Assembly (NCBI GenBank): GCA_016703965.1
Contig: JADJBB010000021.1
Location: 1,612,001-1,676,000 of the forward strand
Direction of reading: 5' to 3'
DNA: 64,000 bases
Source of the DNA: Acidobacteriota bacterium
Lineage (GTDB): Bacteria; Acidobacteriota; Blastocatellia; Pyrinomonadales; Pyrinomonadaceae
The notes under the pieces are model-generated. The model was given only the letters and a program-made list of their open reading frames with translations, ran no database searches and was not told the DNA's origin. Of this stretch, positions 7,975-16,009 are shown piece by piece; positions within the stretch are counted from its first letter, which is position 1; every line of letters starts with the position of its first letter. The position numbers and the translations under genes were made by a program.

Positions 7975-8202
7975 ATGAGTGTCAACGAGCGAATAACGAT
8001 CAATCCAAAACAGTGCGGCGGAAGACCTTGTATTCGCGGAATGAGAATCCGTGTGACGGATGTTCTTGATCTACTTGGCTCTGGCCTTTCAAAGGAACAA
8101 ATACTCGACGAAATGCCGGATCTTGAGATGGAGGACATTGATGCGGTTCTTCAATATGCGGCTCGTAGATTTGACCATCCAATTTTGCCGGCCTTTGCAT
8201 GA
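7975..8202 (+). CDS. DUF433 antitoxin-like protein
   Basis: 75 residues. The ITINPKQCGGRPCIRGMRIRV start and the helix-turn-helix-like VLDLLGSGLSKEQILDEMP, LEMEDIDAVLQYAA are typical of DUF433 (VapB-like antitoxin) proteins. These usually precede a DUF5615 PIN-like toxin. The stop overlaps the next start as ATGA (8199-8202). The partner is broken, so this antitoxin may now be an orphan. Confidence 0.88.
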   Translation: MSVNERITINPKQCGGRPCIRGMRIRVTDVLDLLGSGLSKEQILDEMPDLEMEDIDAVLQYAARRFDHPILPAFA

Positions 8203-8552
8203 GGATATGGATCGACGCCCAACTATCGCCTCGAATCGCCGCTTGGATCGGCGAATTTTTTGAGTTTGAAGCGATAGCGATCCGCGAGCTGGGGCTACGC
8301 GACTCTGAAGATATCGAAATATTTGATTCGGCGCGTGAAGAAGACGCTGTCGTTTTAACTTAGGATCGCGATTTTCTGGATTTGTTGGAACGCTTTGGTC
8401 CTCCGCCAAAGGTTATTTGGCTGACGTGTGGAAATACTTCTAACCAATTCCTTCAGAAAATCTTGACAAACACGCTGGCTGATGCGGTCGAACTGCTCAA
8501 ATCCGGTGAGGAAATAGTTGAAATTAGCTCCGTACCTGTTTTAGAACCATGA
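8199..8552 (+). pseudogene. DUF5615 PIN-like toxin with in-frame amber stop
   Basis: The reading frame starts at ATG 8199 (RIWIDAQLSPRIAAWIGEFF, typical DUF5615 N-terminus with a first acidic residue). It is interrupted at codon 55 by TAG (8361-8363). The family motif here is VLTKDRDF, so a single AAG to TAG change explains it. After the stop the same frame continues with DRDFLDLLERFGPPPKVIWL and NTSN to a TGA at 8550, 118 codons in all, with no frameshift. That implies a recent nonsense mutation, or a base error in the assembly. The TGA overlaps the S46 start as ATGA. Confidence 0.85.
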
Positions 8553-10615
8553 AAAAGTTATCCATTTATCTAATTATCGCATCCTTCGTTTTTAGCAGCG
8601 TTCCATTCATCCTTGCCGACGACGGCATGTGGACGTTCGATAATCCGCCGCTGAAGCAGTGGAAGGAACGGTATGGTTTTGAGCCCTCGAAGGAGTGGCT
8701 TGATAAGGTGCGGCTGGCTTCGCCGAAGTTTCCGGGAGCTTCGGGAGCTTTTGTCTCGCCGAATGGCCTGATCGCTACCAATCATCATGTCGCATCGAGT
8801 TTTATCGAACGCCTTTCGAGCAAGGAACGGGACCTGCTGAAGAATGGTTTTTACGCTAAAACGCAGGCTGAAGAATTGAAAGTGCCGGACGGCAACGTGT
8901 CTATCCTGCAGTCCTATGACAACGTCACGGAACGCGTTCACAATGCCGCAAAAACCGGAACTACAGACGCCGAAATGGCTGCCAAACGCACGGCTGAGAT
9001 CGCCGCGATCGAGAAGGATTGCCCGGCCGGGCTTCGTTGCGAAGTGGTTTCGCTTTACAGCGGCGGAGAATATTGGGTTTACCGCAACAAACGCTACACC
9101 GACATTCGACTCGTGATGGCTCCTGAGGAACAGGCGGCGTTCTTTGGCGGCGACTATGACAATTTTGTTTACCCGCGGTTCGACCTCGATTTCACATTCC
9201 TGCGTGCGTACGAAGACGGCAAACCAGCGAGCACGCCGAACTATTTCAAATGGTCGGCGACGGGTGCTCCTGAGGGCGAATTTGTTGTTGTTTCGGGCTA
9301 TCCAGGCTCGACCGCTCGGCTCTTGACCGTCGCACAGCTTGCATATCAACGGGACCTCGGCAATCCATTGCAGGAACAGGTTTGGAAGACCCGCCGCAAG
9401 GCTCTCGAGGAATATTCCAAACGCGGGCCCGAGCAGCAGCGTCAGGCAAATCCGGGGATGCGTTCGTTTGCCAACTCACTCAAACGCCTCGAAGGCCAGC
9501 AGAACGGCCTGCTCAATCCGCGAAACTTCGCTCGCAAAGAGGCCGAGGAAAAAGAACTGCGTGACAAACTCGCGGCGAAGCCGGAACTGGACAAATTATA
9601 TGCTCCGGCATGGACTGCGATCGCGAAAGCCAATGAAGAACTACGCGGCAAGGCAAAACAGCTCGCCTTCTCAAACATCACCGCTTCACGCCTCGCGACG
9701 ATCGCCCAGCAGATCGTGACTTTCCATATCGAGACGGCAAAACCAGACGGCCAGCGGTATCCCGAATACCGCGATACACGGCTCGAAGCGTTCAAGTCCG
9801 CACTATTTTCGCCCGCTCCGATATATCCGGAGATGGAGCAGGCTGCACTGCAGGCATGGCTGGAAGAAGGCGTCAAGGTGCTCGGTGCCGGTGACCCGTT
9901 CGTCAAAGCGGCCCTCGGCGATGCCGAACCGGCGGAGGTTGTTGGCCGCGCGATCCGCGAGACAAAGCTCGGCGATCCGGCGGTCCGCAAGGCAATGCTC
10001 GATGGCGGTGCGGCGGCGGTGAACGCCTCGACCGATCCGATGATCACGCTCGCCCGGCGTGTCGAGCCTGTCATTCGCCAGCTCCGCGAATGGAACGAGA
10101 AAAACGTTCTCAACGTCGAGACCGCCAACGGCACACGCATCGCTCAGGCACGCTTCGCCGTCTACGGCAAATCGATGCCGCCCGACGCCAACGGCCAGCT
10201 TCGCATCGAATACGGCGTTGTCAAAGGCTACGAAGAAGACACGACTCTCGTGCCGTACAAGACGACTTTCTTCGGCCTCTACGACCGAGCTCTGAGCTTT
10301 GGCGAAAAAGACCCGTTCCACCTGCCAGAGAGCCTCAGATCGCGTCGCGACAAGATCGACCTCTCAACGCCGCTCAATTTCGTCTACTCCGCCGACACCA
10401 TCGGCGGCAACAGCGGCTCGCCCGTCATCAACCGCAAAGGCGAACTAGTCGGCCTTAACTTCGACAGCAACAACCAAAAACTCTCGAACCGCTACTGGTA
10501 CATCGAAGAAAACGAAGGCTCACGCGCGGTCGGCGTTCATTCTGCAGGTATCATCGAGTCTCTGCGAAAGGTTTATGATGCAGATGGGCTAGTAAAGGAA
10601 TTGCTGGCGAATTAA
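8549..10615 (+). CDS. S46 family dipeptidyl-peptidase (DPP7/DPP11-like)
   Basis: 688 residues with a signal peptide (cleavage after about residue 23). S46 enzymes are periplasmic serine exopeptidases that release dipeptides from imported oligopeptides. The chymotrypsin-like triad is visible: His in ATNHHVA (about 79-80), an Asp in FVYPRFDLDFTF and Ser in GGNSGSPVIN near residue 625. Between the halves lies the helical domain of the family. In characterised members the residue 18 after the catalytic Ser sets specificity (Gly in DPP7 FDGNW, Arg in DPP11 FDRNW, as I recall them); here the motif is FDSNN with Ser, so specificity is open. Its start overlaps the broken toxin gene. Confidence 0.93.
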   Translation: MKKLSIYLIIASFVFSSVPFILADDGMWTFDNPPLKQWKERYGFEPSKEWLDKVRLASPKFPGASGAFVSPNGLIATNHHVASSFIERLSSKERDLLKNGFYAKTQAEELKVPDGNVSILQSYDNVTERVHNAAKTGTTDAEMAAKRTAEIAAIEKDCPAGLRCEVVSLYSGGEYWVYRNKRYTDIRLVMAPEEQAAFFGGDYDNFVYPRFDLDFTFLRAYEDGKPASTPNYFKWSATGAPEGEFVVVSGYPGSTARLLTVAQLAYQRDLGNPLQEQVWKTRRKALEEYSKRGPEQQRQANPGMRSFANSLKRLEGQQNGLLNPRNFARKEAEEKELRDKLAAKPELDKLYAPAWTAIAKANEELRGKAKQLAFSNITASRLATIAQQIVTFHIETAKPDGQRYPEYRDTRLEAFKSALFSPAPIYPEMEQAALQAWLEEGVKVLGAGDPFVKAALGDAEPAEVVGRAIRETKLGDPAVRKAMLDGGAAAVNASTDPMITLARRVEPVIRQLREWNEKNVLNVETANGTRIAQARFAVYGKSMPPDANGQLRIEYGVVKGYEEDTTLVPYKTTFFGLYDRALSFGEKDPFHLPESLRSRRDKIDLSTPLNFVYSADTIGGNSGSPVINRKGELVGLNFDSNNQKLSNRYWYIEENEGSRAVGVHSAGIIESLRKVYDADGLVKELLAN

Positions 10616-10656
10616 TAGGGATCTTGCAAGCCTGGGTTTCGATCGGAGAATTGAAG

Positions 10657-11271
10657 ATGAGAAAGATCGCTTTTATCGCCGCGCTTGTTGCGCTGAGTTT
10701 TGCTGGAGCATTAGTTAATGTATCGGCACAGGGTAAGGTCTCGCCCGATGTAAAAAAGATCGACGCTTACGTGAAAACGGTTGACGCGGTCCGCAAAAAG
10801 CTGAAGAAACCCAGCTTGATCTTCGGTGACACGGCCGGTACGGAAAGCGAATCGGCAAAGTGGCAGAAATTTGCCTCGGAAAAGGCTCTGGAGACATTTA
10901 GAAGCAGGAACGAAGTTTACGACATCGCATTTAACTGGCTGAGCGGCGGCAAGATCGTGCAATCTACTTTTACGCTGTCGAGTCAGTCCGGCGACTGGGC
11001 GAAGTACAACGATCACTACTTTCGGGCAGATGGTTCGTTGGCAATGATCGAGTCTGATTACCGCACATTTCTGGGCGATTTCATGGTCGTCCGTCGAAGG
11101 TTTTTCGACAACAAAGGCAAGCAGATCCATATGACCGAGAAATACCTCGATCTAAGATCTAAGAAACCAAAAAAACATTCCGACGGCGTCATGGGCGACG
11201 ATCGAGACGAGGTTGATTATTATTTGACGACGGCAAAGCTGCCGTTTGCAGCACTTTTGAAAGGGAAATAG
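10657..11271 (+). CDS. Secreted hypothetical protein
   Basis: 204 residues starting at ATG 10657, preceded by GGAG; an upstream in-frame ATG (10624) would put non-signal residues before the signal peptide. The N-terminus (MRKIAFIAALVALSFAGALV, then SAQG) is a clear secretion signal. The mature part is charged, Lys-rich and globular (DAYVKTVDAVRKKLKKP; FNWLSGGKIVQSTFTLS; DYRTFLGDFMVVRRRFF) and ends near PFAALLKGK. I do not recognise a family. It lies 42 bases after the S46 peptidase and 9 bases before mpl, so it is probably part of the same transcript. Confidence 0.75.
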   Translation: MRKIAFIAALVALSFAGALVNVSAQGKVSPDVKKIDAYVKTVDAVRKKLKKPSLIFGDTAGTESESAKWQKFASEKALETFRSRNEVYDIAFNWLSGGKIVQSTFTLSSQSGDWAKYNDHYFRADGSLAMIESDYRTFLGDFMVVRRRFFDNKGKQIHMTEKYLDLRSKKPKKHSDGVMGDDRDEVDYYLTTAKLPFAALLKGK

Positions 11272-11280
11272 AAACTGTTA

Positions 11281-12720
11281 ATGCACTATCATTTGATTGG
11301 AATTTGCGGCACCGCAATGGCGAGTTTGGCCGGGATGCTGCAGGCACGCGGGCACAAGGTGACCGGGTCGGACCAGAATGTCTATCCGCCAATGTCGACG
11401 CAGCTCGAGGCGTTGGGTATCGAGATCATGCAGGGTTACAAGGCGGAGAACACGGATGTTGAACGCGATGTTACCGTTGTCGGTAACACGATAATGCGTG
11501 GAAATCCGGAGCTCGAAGAGGTCCTGAACCGGAAGCTTTTGTATCGATCGCAGGCGGAGACGATCCGCGATGTTTTCATTCGTCGAGGTGACGCCCTTGC
11601 TGACGCGCGGGCTTGTGCCAGACGATCGCTTGTGATCGCCGGAACGCACGGCAAAACCACGACGACTAGTCTCGCGGCATGGATGTGCGAGGTCGGCGGG
11701 CTCGATCCGACGTTTTTGGTCGGCGGGGTTGTGCAGAATTTTGGGCAGAGCTTTCGCGTGACGGACAGCGACTATTTCGTCATCGAGGGTGATGAATATG
11801 ACACGGCGTTCTTCGACAAAAAGCCGAAATTCATGTCGTATCTGCCAGAGATCGCGATCATCAACAATATCGAGTTCGACCACGCCGATATCTACAAAGA
11901 CATCGAAGCGATCAAGTGGCAATTCTCACGGCTGATGAACCTCGTACCCGGCAACGGCCGCCTGATCTGCGGCATAGATTCGCCGGTCGTCGGCGAAGTG
12001 CTCGAGCAGATGAAAGGCAAACTGCAAACGACGGTCGAGACATTTGGCCTGTCGCCTGAAGCGAAATGGCAGGCTCGGAACATAGAGTTTTCAGCCGCTG
12101 GAACGAAATTTCAGATCTTTCAGAGCGGCGAAAAATGGGGCGAATTCACTACCAAGATGATCGGCGAATTCAACGTCCGCAACTGCCTCGCCGTAATTAT
12201 AGCCGCCGATGCGTGGGGAATATTTCAAGCGAAAATGCAGGAGGCATTCGACACCTTTGAGTCCGTGAAACGCCGGATGGAGGTCCGCGGAGTGGAACGC
12301 GGGGTTACCGTCATCGACGACTTTGCCCATCACCCAACGGCGGTGGACGAAACCTTAAAAGCCCTGCGCCAACGCTACACCGATAACCGACTGATCGCTG
12401 TCTTCGAACCGCGTTCCCGCTCGTCACGCCTGTCGGTCTTCGAAGAAAAATACAAAGCCGCCTTCGCCCACGCCGACCTCGTCATCATCGCCGGCGTCTT
12501 CAACCCCGAAGACGCAAAAAACTATGGCGATGTACTCGACGTCCCAAAGCTCGTCGGCGAAATAACCGCCAATGGTACACCTGCCATGACTTTGACCGAC
12601 GCCGACGCGATCGTTGCGTACCTTGCTCCGGAAATGGTCGACGGCGATGTCGTCGCCGTTATGTCTAATGGTGGATTCGGATCAATTCACGACAAGATCC
12701 TCGAAGTCCTCAGGCATTGA
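11281..12720 (+). CDS. mpl: UDP-MurNAc:L-Ala-gamma-D-Glu-meso-DAP ligase
   Basis: 479 residues. Mpl attaches recycled murein tripeptide to UDP-MurNAc in peptidoglycan recycling. N-terminal Rossmann part (HYHLIGICGTAMASLAGML; GSDQNVYPPMST), ATPase loop GTHGKTTTT (121-129), VIEGDEYDTAFFDK, NIEFDHADIY, DDFAHHPTAVDETL and FEPRSRSSR are all Mpl/Mur-ligase landmarks. Residues 104-114 (DALADARACAR) are encoded by repeat D and enlarge the segment just before the ATP loop. The gene converges with the delta-60 gene at 12723, with only 2 bases between stops. A decayed second copy of its 3' end lies at 20052-20177. Confidence 0.93.
   Translation: MHYHLIGICGTAMASLAGMLQARGHKVTGSDQNVYPPMSTQLEALGIEIMQGYKAENTDVERDVTVVGNTIMRGNPELEEVLNRKLLYRSQAETIRDVFIRRGDALADARACARRSLVIAGTHGKTTTTSLAAWMCEVGGLDPTFLVGGVVQNFGQSFRVTDSDYFVIEGDEYDTAFFDKKPKFMSYLPEIAIINNIEFDHADIYKDIEAIKWQFSRLMNLVPGNGRLICGIDSPVVGEVLEQMKGKLQTTVETFGLSPEAKWQARNIEFSAAGTKFQIFQSGEKWGEFTTKMIGEFNVRNCLAVIIAADAWGIFQAKMQEAFDTFESVKRRMEVRGVERGVTVIDDFAHHPTAVDETLKALRQRYTDNRLIAVFEPRSRSSRLSVFEEKYKAAFAHADLVIIAGVFNPEDAKNYGDVLDVPKLVGEITANGTPAMTLTDADAIVAYLAPEMVDGDVVAVMSNGGFGSIHDKILEVLRH
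11593..11618 (+). repeat. Repeat D copy 1, inside mpl
   Basis: The copy begins GCCCTTGCTGACGCGCGGGC and ends TTGTGC. It matches 22116-22141 in 25 of 26 bases and has an inverted relative at 22067-22092. Here it is translated as part of an in-frame addition ahead of the GTHGKTTT loop. Confidence 0.8.
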
Positions 12721-12722
12721 TC

Positions 12723-14168
12723 TTATTCCATTCCGACTAAATCGAAATTTACCATATTGCCTTTTACCAAAACGTTAGCCGCAGCAAAGCGGTACCGCTT
12801 CGACGAAACCGTGATGGTGTACGATTCGGCTGGTGTCACGTCGTCAAAATGGTAGAGCCCGAATGAGCTGGTGTTTACGGTTCTGACAACCCCTAACGGA
12901 TCGGTCAGCCTAACTACAGCATTTCGCAACCCGCGGCCGTTGGGCGTCGTTACCTTGCCACTCAGTGTAACCGGCGGGGGATCGCCGATATAACGTATCA
13001 GGCCCACATATTGAGCACTACTGCTGCTGCCAGCATCCCCGACAGCGACTATCCGGCCGTCAGCTTGGATCGTAACGTCGTAAAATCGACATATCGGAGC
13101 AAGCGGCGTAATGACAGTACCATTCGTCCCAAAAGTTTCATCGGCCGTCCCGTCATAATTGAGGCGAGAGATCGAAAAGACAGCATCACGATCTCCGGCG
13201 AACACTATCTTGCCGTTTCTCTGCACCACCAACGCCCGAGCTTTTCCGGACGAGTACGAATTTTCCGGGGTTTCCGTTAGGGAAACCTCCCCGTTTATTC
13301 CGAATGATGCATCAAGAATTCCATTTGCATTGTATCGTGCAATCACAGACCGCAAATTGATCAAGCGCCCGCTGATAACGAGTTTTCCGTCTGGCGAAAG
13401 GGCCATATCCCCTCGGTAATCGATCGCAGGAGTGAGAACTCCGCCGGCCCCAAAACTGCCGTCGGGACTTCCGTTAGGGTTGTATCGGACAATCTTTGGG
13501 CTCTGGCCCTCAACCCATGCGAGGATCTTGCCGTCGGGCTGGATCGTTAGTTCGCCTAAATTTCCAAAGGCTGAGATGACCTTGCCATTTATGCCGAAAC
13601 TCTCATCTGGAGAGCCATTTTGGTTGAAACGAATTAGAAATCCCGTGTCTGAAAATCCAGAGACAATGACCTTACCATCAGACTGTATGATGATCGCGTT
13701 TCCCTCGGAGGGGCCGTCACTGCCCAGAGGTGTCCAGACACCATTTGATCCGAATGATGCATCTCGGGTCCCGTTTGAATTGTAGCGGAACAAAGCAAAA
13801 GCACTGTTTTTCGTGCCGACAACCAGATATTTACCATCGTGCAATTCGACATAGTCAACCAGAAATTCCAAGCTTGGATAGTAATGGATCGTAACCACTC
13901 CGCCGGAGCCAAATGTATAGTCCGGCGTCCCGTCGGCATTGTTCCTCGAGATATAGGAATACTTGCCATACGGGTAGTAGCCGAACGTAACGATCTTCCC
14001 ATCCGATTGTATTCTGACACGCGTAGGTATAGTGTTGGCCGAGATGCCGATCGTCCCCGAGCCGCCGAAAGTCGGGTCAAGGTCGCCTGGGGCGGCCACC
14101 GAGTTGACATGGCTCAGCATTACAATAAATAAGCTGAATACGGTCAACACTGCCAGTTTTATTTTCAT
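12723..14168 (-). CDS. Delta-60 repeat secreted protein with C-terminal regulatory-like domain (1)
   Basis: 481 residues from ATG 14168, which has AGAGGA upstream; the earlier in-frame ATG (14222) would add 18 non-signal residues. Signal peptide, then seven delta-60/beta-propeller-type repeats marked by D-x-x-FG-x-x-G followed by IQSDGKI (for example DASFGSNG, DETFGTNG). The C-terminal ~85 residues are a CarboxypepD_reg-like beta-sandwich (LSGKVTTPNGRGLRNAVVRL to SKRYRF and a final VGME). Probably exported and surface associated; function unknown. First of three tandem paralogues on the minus strand. Confidence 0.9.
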   Translation of the reverse strand: MKIKLAVLTVFSLFIVMLSHVNSVAAPGDLDPTFGGSGTIGISANTIPTRVRIQSDGKIVTFGYYPYGKYSYISRNNADGTPDYTFGSGGVVTIHYYPSLEFLVDYVELHDGKYLVVGTKNSAFALFRYNSNGTRDASFGSNGVWTPLGSDGPSEGNAIIIQSDGKVIVSGFSDTGFLIRFNQNGSPDESFGINGKVISAFGNLGELTIQPDGKILAWVEGQSPKIVRYNPNGSPDGSFGAGGVLTPAIDYRGDMALSPDGKLVISGRLINLRSVIARYNANGILDASFGINGEVSLTETPENSYSSGKARALVVQRNGKIVFAGDRDAVFSISRLNYDGTADETFGTNGTVITPLAPICRFYDVTIQADGRIVAVGDAGSSSSAQYVGLIRYIGDPPPVTLSGKVTTPNGRGLRNAVVRLTDPLGVVRTVNTSSFGLYHFDDVTPAESYTITVSSKRYRFAAANVLVKGNMVNFDLVGME

Positions 14169-14226
14169 GAGATCCTCTGGTTTGTTGATGTTTAAAGGGA
14201 ACAGCAATTTAAGTTTCGTCATAAAG

Positions 14227-15738
14227 TCACTCGAGTCCTACGAAATCTTCAAGGGTGAGGTCGCCGGTTGGCTGGATCGACCGCGCTGGAAATCTAAATC
14301 TCTTGGACGAAGCAGATACGGTATACGAAGACCCTGCAGTTACGTTGTCAAAGACGAAAAGTCCGAAAGATCCTGTGTTCGTGGTTCGTCTTGATCCCTG
14401 AGAATCGACAAGAGTTACCGACACATTTCGAATTGGGGTACCGTTGGGCGTGACAACACGTCCTGAGATAGTGATTCCGCTGTTGGTAATTTCGTATCGG
14501 GCGATCCCGACCGCTCGATTTGTTCCCTCGACGGTGCCAACGGCGATGAGTTTGCCCGCGGATTGCCACGCGATCGAGTGGATCGAGCTTCGCTCCGTTG
14601 TCATCGGGGTTACGAGAACACCGTTTGTGCCAAACGAGGTGTCGAGAAGGCCGGACGGGCGGAAACGCATCAGGGCAAAGCTTCCGCCCCGGTCGCCGGC
14701 GGTTATGATCTTGCCGGTCGGATCGATCGCGAGAGCTGTGCCGATACCGCGTGCGTCCGGATCGGGTTCTAAGATCGAAACTATTCCGCCGGTTCCGAAC
14801 TGGTCGTCGAGAGTTCCGTTGGCGTTGAGTCGGACAATGAACGAAGAGTTGAGCCCAAATTCGGTAAGGACGCCGTTGATAACTATCTTTCCGTCATTCT
14901 GGATCACCATACCGCCGGGGTGGGCGTATGCGAGGCTGCCTGGCAACGAGGCGATCCCGCTGCTCCCGAAATTTCCATCCAGAACTCCTGTGGTTGTGAG
15001 CCGTACCACCTTCGTACCTGTGGTCCCGCTACCCATCATGACGATCTTCCCATCCGGCTGGATCGCAGCATCACCAAGGAAATCGGCTCCATAGAGATCA
15101 TTCCAAAATTCTGTATCCCGCCGTACTGGAACACTGGAAACTGCCAGGGAAAAGTTGCCAAATGACGGGTCAAAGTACTCGGCGGTGTCCATATACCGAA
15201 TGGCGGCCAGATCATTTGCGGCGAAGTTTGGTGTTCCGGTGTAAGTAACGATTATGATCTTGCCGTCGGGCTGCACCAGAAGGCGTCGTCCCAGGGTGTC
15301 GTCCCAGCTAGCTTCTGCTGGTCGCAGCAGTCTAGTGCCGTTTGAGTCGTAGGTACGAAAACCCGTTGCGCCCGCGAAATAAGCACTTTCCCCTGTCACC
15401 AAGATATTGCCGCCTGAGAGAACGACCATGTCGTTGTAGAAACCGTCGGAAAATTCGACGATCCCATCACCAGCAAAACTCGGATCGAGCACGCCATTTG
15501 AGTCATGCCGGCTTAGAAATGAACTGCCGTACCATATTGTGGTAGTTCCAAAGGTTACGATCTTTCCGTCCGGCTGTATCCTAACCCGCCGGGCAGTTGC
15601 TCCACCAGGAAAAGGAGAAAAAACGACTTTTCCCCCGACCCCGAAGGTTTGGTCCAACTGTGCCGCTGACGTACCAGACAGAAAAAGAACTGCGAGAAAT
15701 AATCGGACAACGATATAACGATTGAGTCTTATAAACAT
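14227..15738 (-). CDS. Delta-60 repeat secreted protein with C-terminal regulatory-like domain (2)
   Basis: 503 residues; ATG 15738 is preceded by AGAGG at good spacing. Signal peptide (RLFLAVLFLSGTSAAQ), about six delta-60 repeats (DQTFGVGG, DPSFAGDG, DGNFGSSG, DDQFGTGG, DTSFGTNG, each tied to a QPDGKI-like strand), then the same C-terminal domain ISGRVVTPNGTPIRNVSVTL to SKRYRF and DFVGLE. It lies 58 bases upstream of the first paralogue's ATG and is probably co-transcribed with it. The repeat array is shared in architecture, but sequence identity between paralogues is modest outside the C-terminal domain. Confidence 0.9.
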   Translation of the reverse strand: MFIRLNRYIVVRLFLAVLFLSGTSAAQLDQTFGVGGKVVFSPFPGGATARRVRIQPDGKIVTFGTTTIWYGSSFLSRHDSNGVLDPSFAGDGIVEFSDGFYNDMVVLSGGNILVTGESAYFAGATGFRTYDSNGTRLLRPAEASWDDTLGRRLLVQPDGKIIIVTYTGTPNFAANDLAAIRYMDTAEYFDPSFGNFSLAVSSVPVRRDTEFWNDLYGADFLGDAAIQPDGKIVMMGSGTTGTKVVRLTTTGVLDGNFGSSGIASLPGSLAYAHPGGMVIQNDGKIVINGVLTEFGLNSSFIVRLNANGTLDDQFGTGGIVSILEPDPDARGIGTALAIDPTGKIITAGDRGGSFALMRFRPSGLLDTSFGTNGVLVTPMTTERSSIHSIAWQSAGKLIAVGTVEGTNRAVGIARYEITNSGITISGRVVTPNGTPIRNVSVTLVDSQGSRRTTNTGSFGLFVFDNVTAGSSYTVSASSKRFRFPARSIQPTGDLTLEDFVGLE

Positions 15739-15781
15739 AGAAACCTCTATGGTCTCGCTGATCGGCTGATCGATTCACTGG

Positions 15782-16009
15782 CTATTCCATCCCCGTGAAG
15801 TCAAATCCAGTGATGTTGTCGCTCGGAGTAACAGTTCTCGCTTGAAATCTGTAGCGTTTCGAGACGACCGAAACGGTATAGGAACGGCCAGTTTGGACGG
15901 CTGTAAATTCATAAAAACCGAACGAACTGGCAGTGGTGACCCTTCGTGTGCCTGATTGATCCAACAAAATAACATTTGCGTTTCGCCCTCCTCTAGGATC
16001 ATTCGACAG
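15782..16009 (-). pseudogene. Orphan C-terminal regulatory-like domain fragment
   Basis: An open stretch of about 75 codons bounded upstream by TAG (16010-16012) and ending in TAG at 15782. It reads RNANVILLDQSGTRR, then SSFGFYEF, SKRYRF and FDFTGME, which is the last three quarters of the C-terminal domain of its delta-60 neighbours. It has no signal peptide, repeats or credible start codon. It directly follows the end of the third paralogue, overlapping it slightly, so it looks like the tail of a fourth gene left after recombination between paralogues. Confidence 0.75.

Noticed and set aside
8265..8277. AGCGATAGCGA match to repeat A in the DUF5615 gene
   Set aside because: Only 11 bases match and the encoded FEAIAIREL fits the family at this position, so it is probably native sequence.
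9442..10140. 232-codon open frame on the minus strand across the S46 peptidase gene
   Set aside because: It is the antisense shadow of a strongly conserved gene, Ser/Arg/Ala-rich, with no recognisable domain or start signal.
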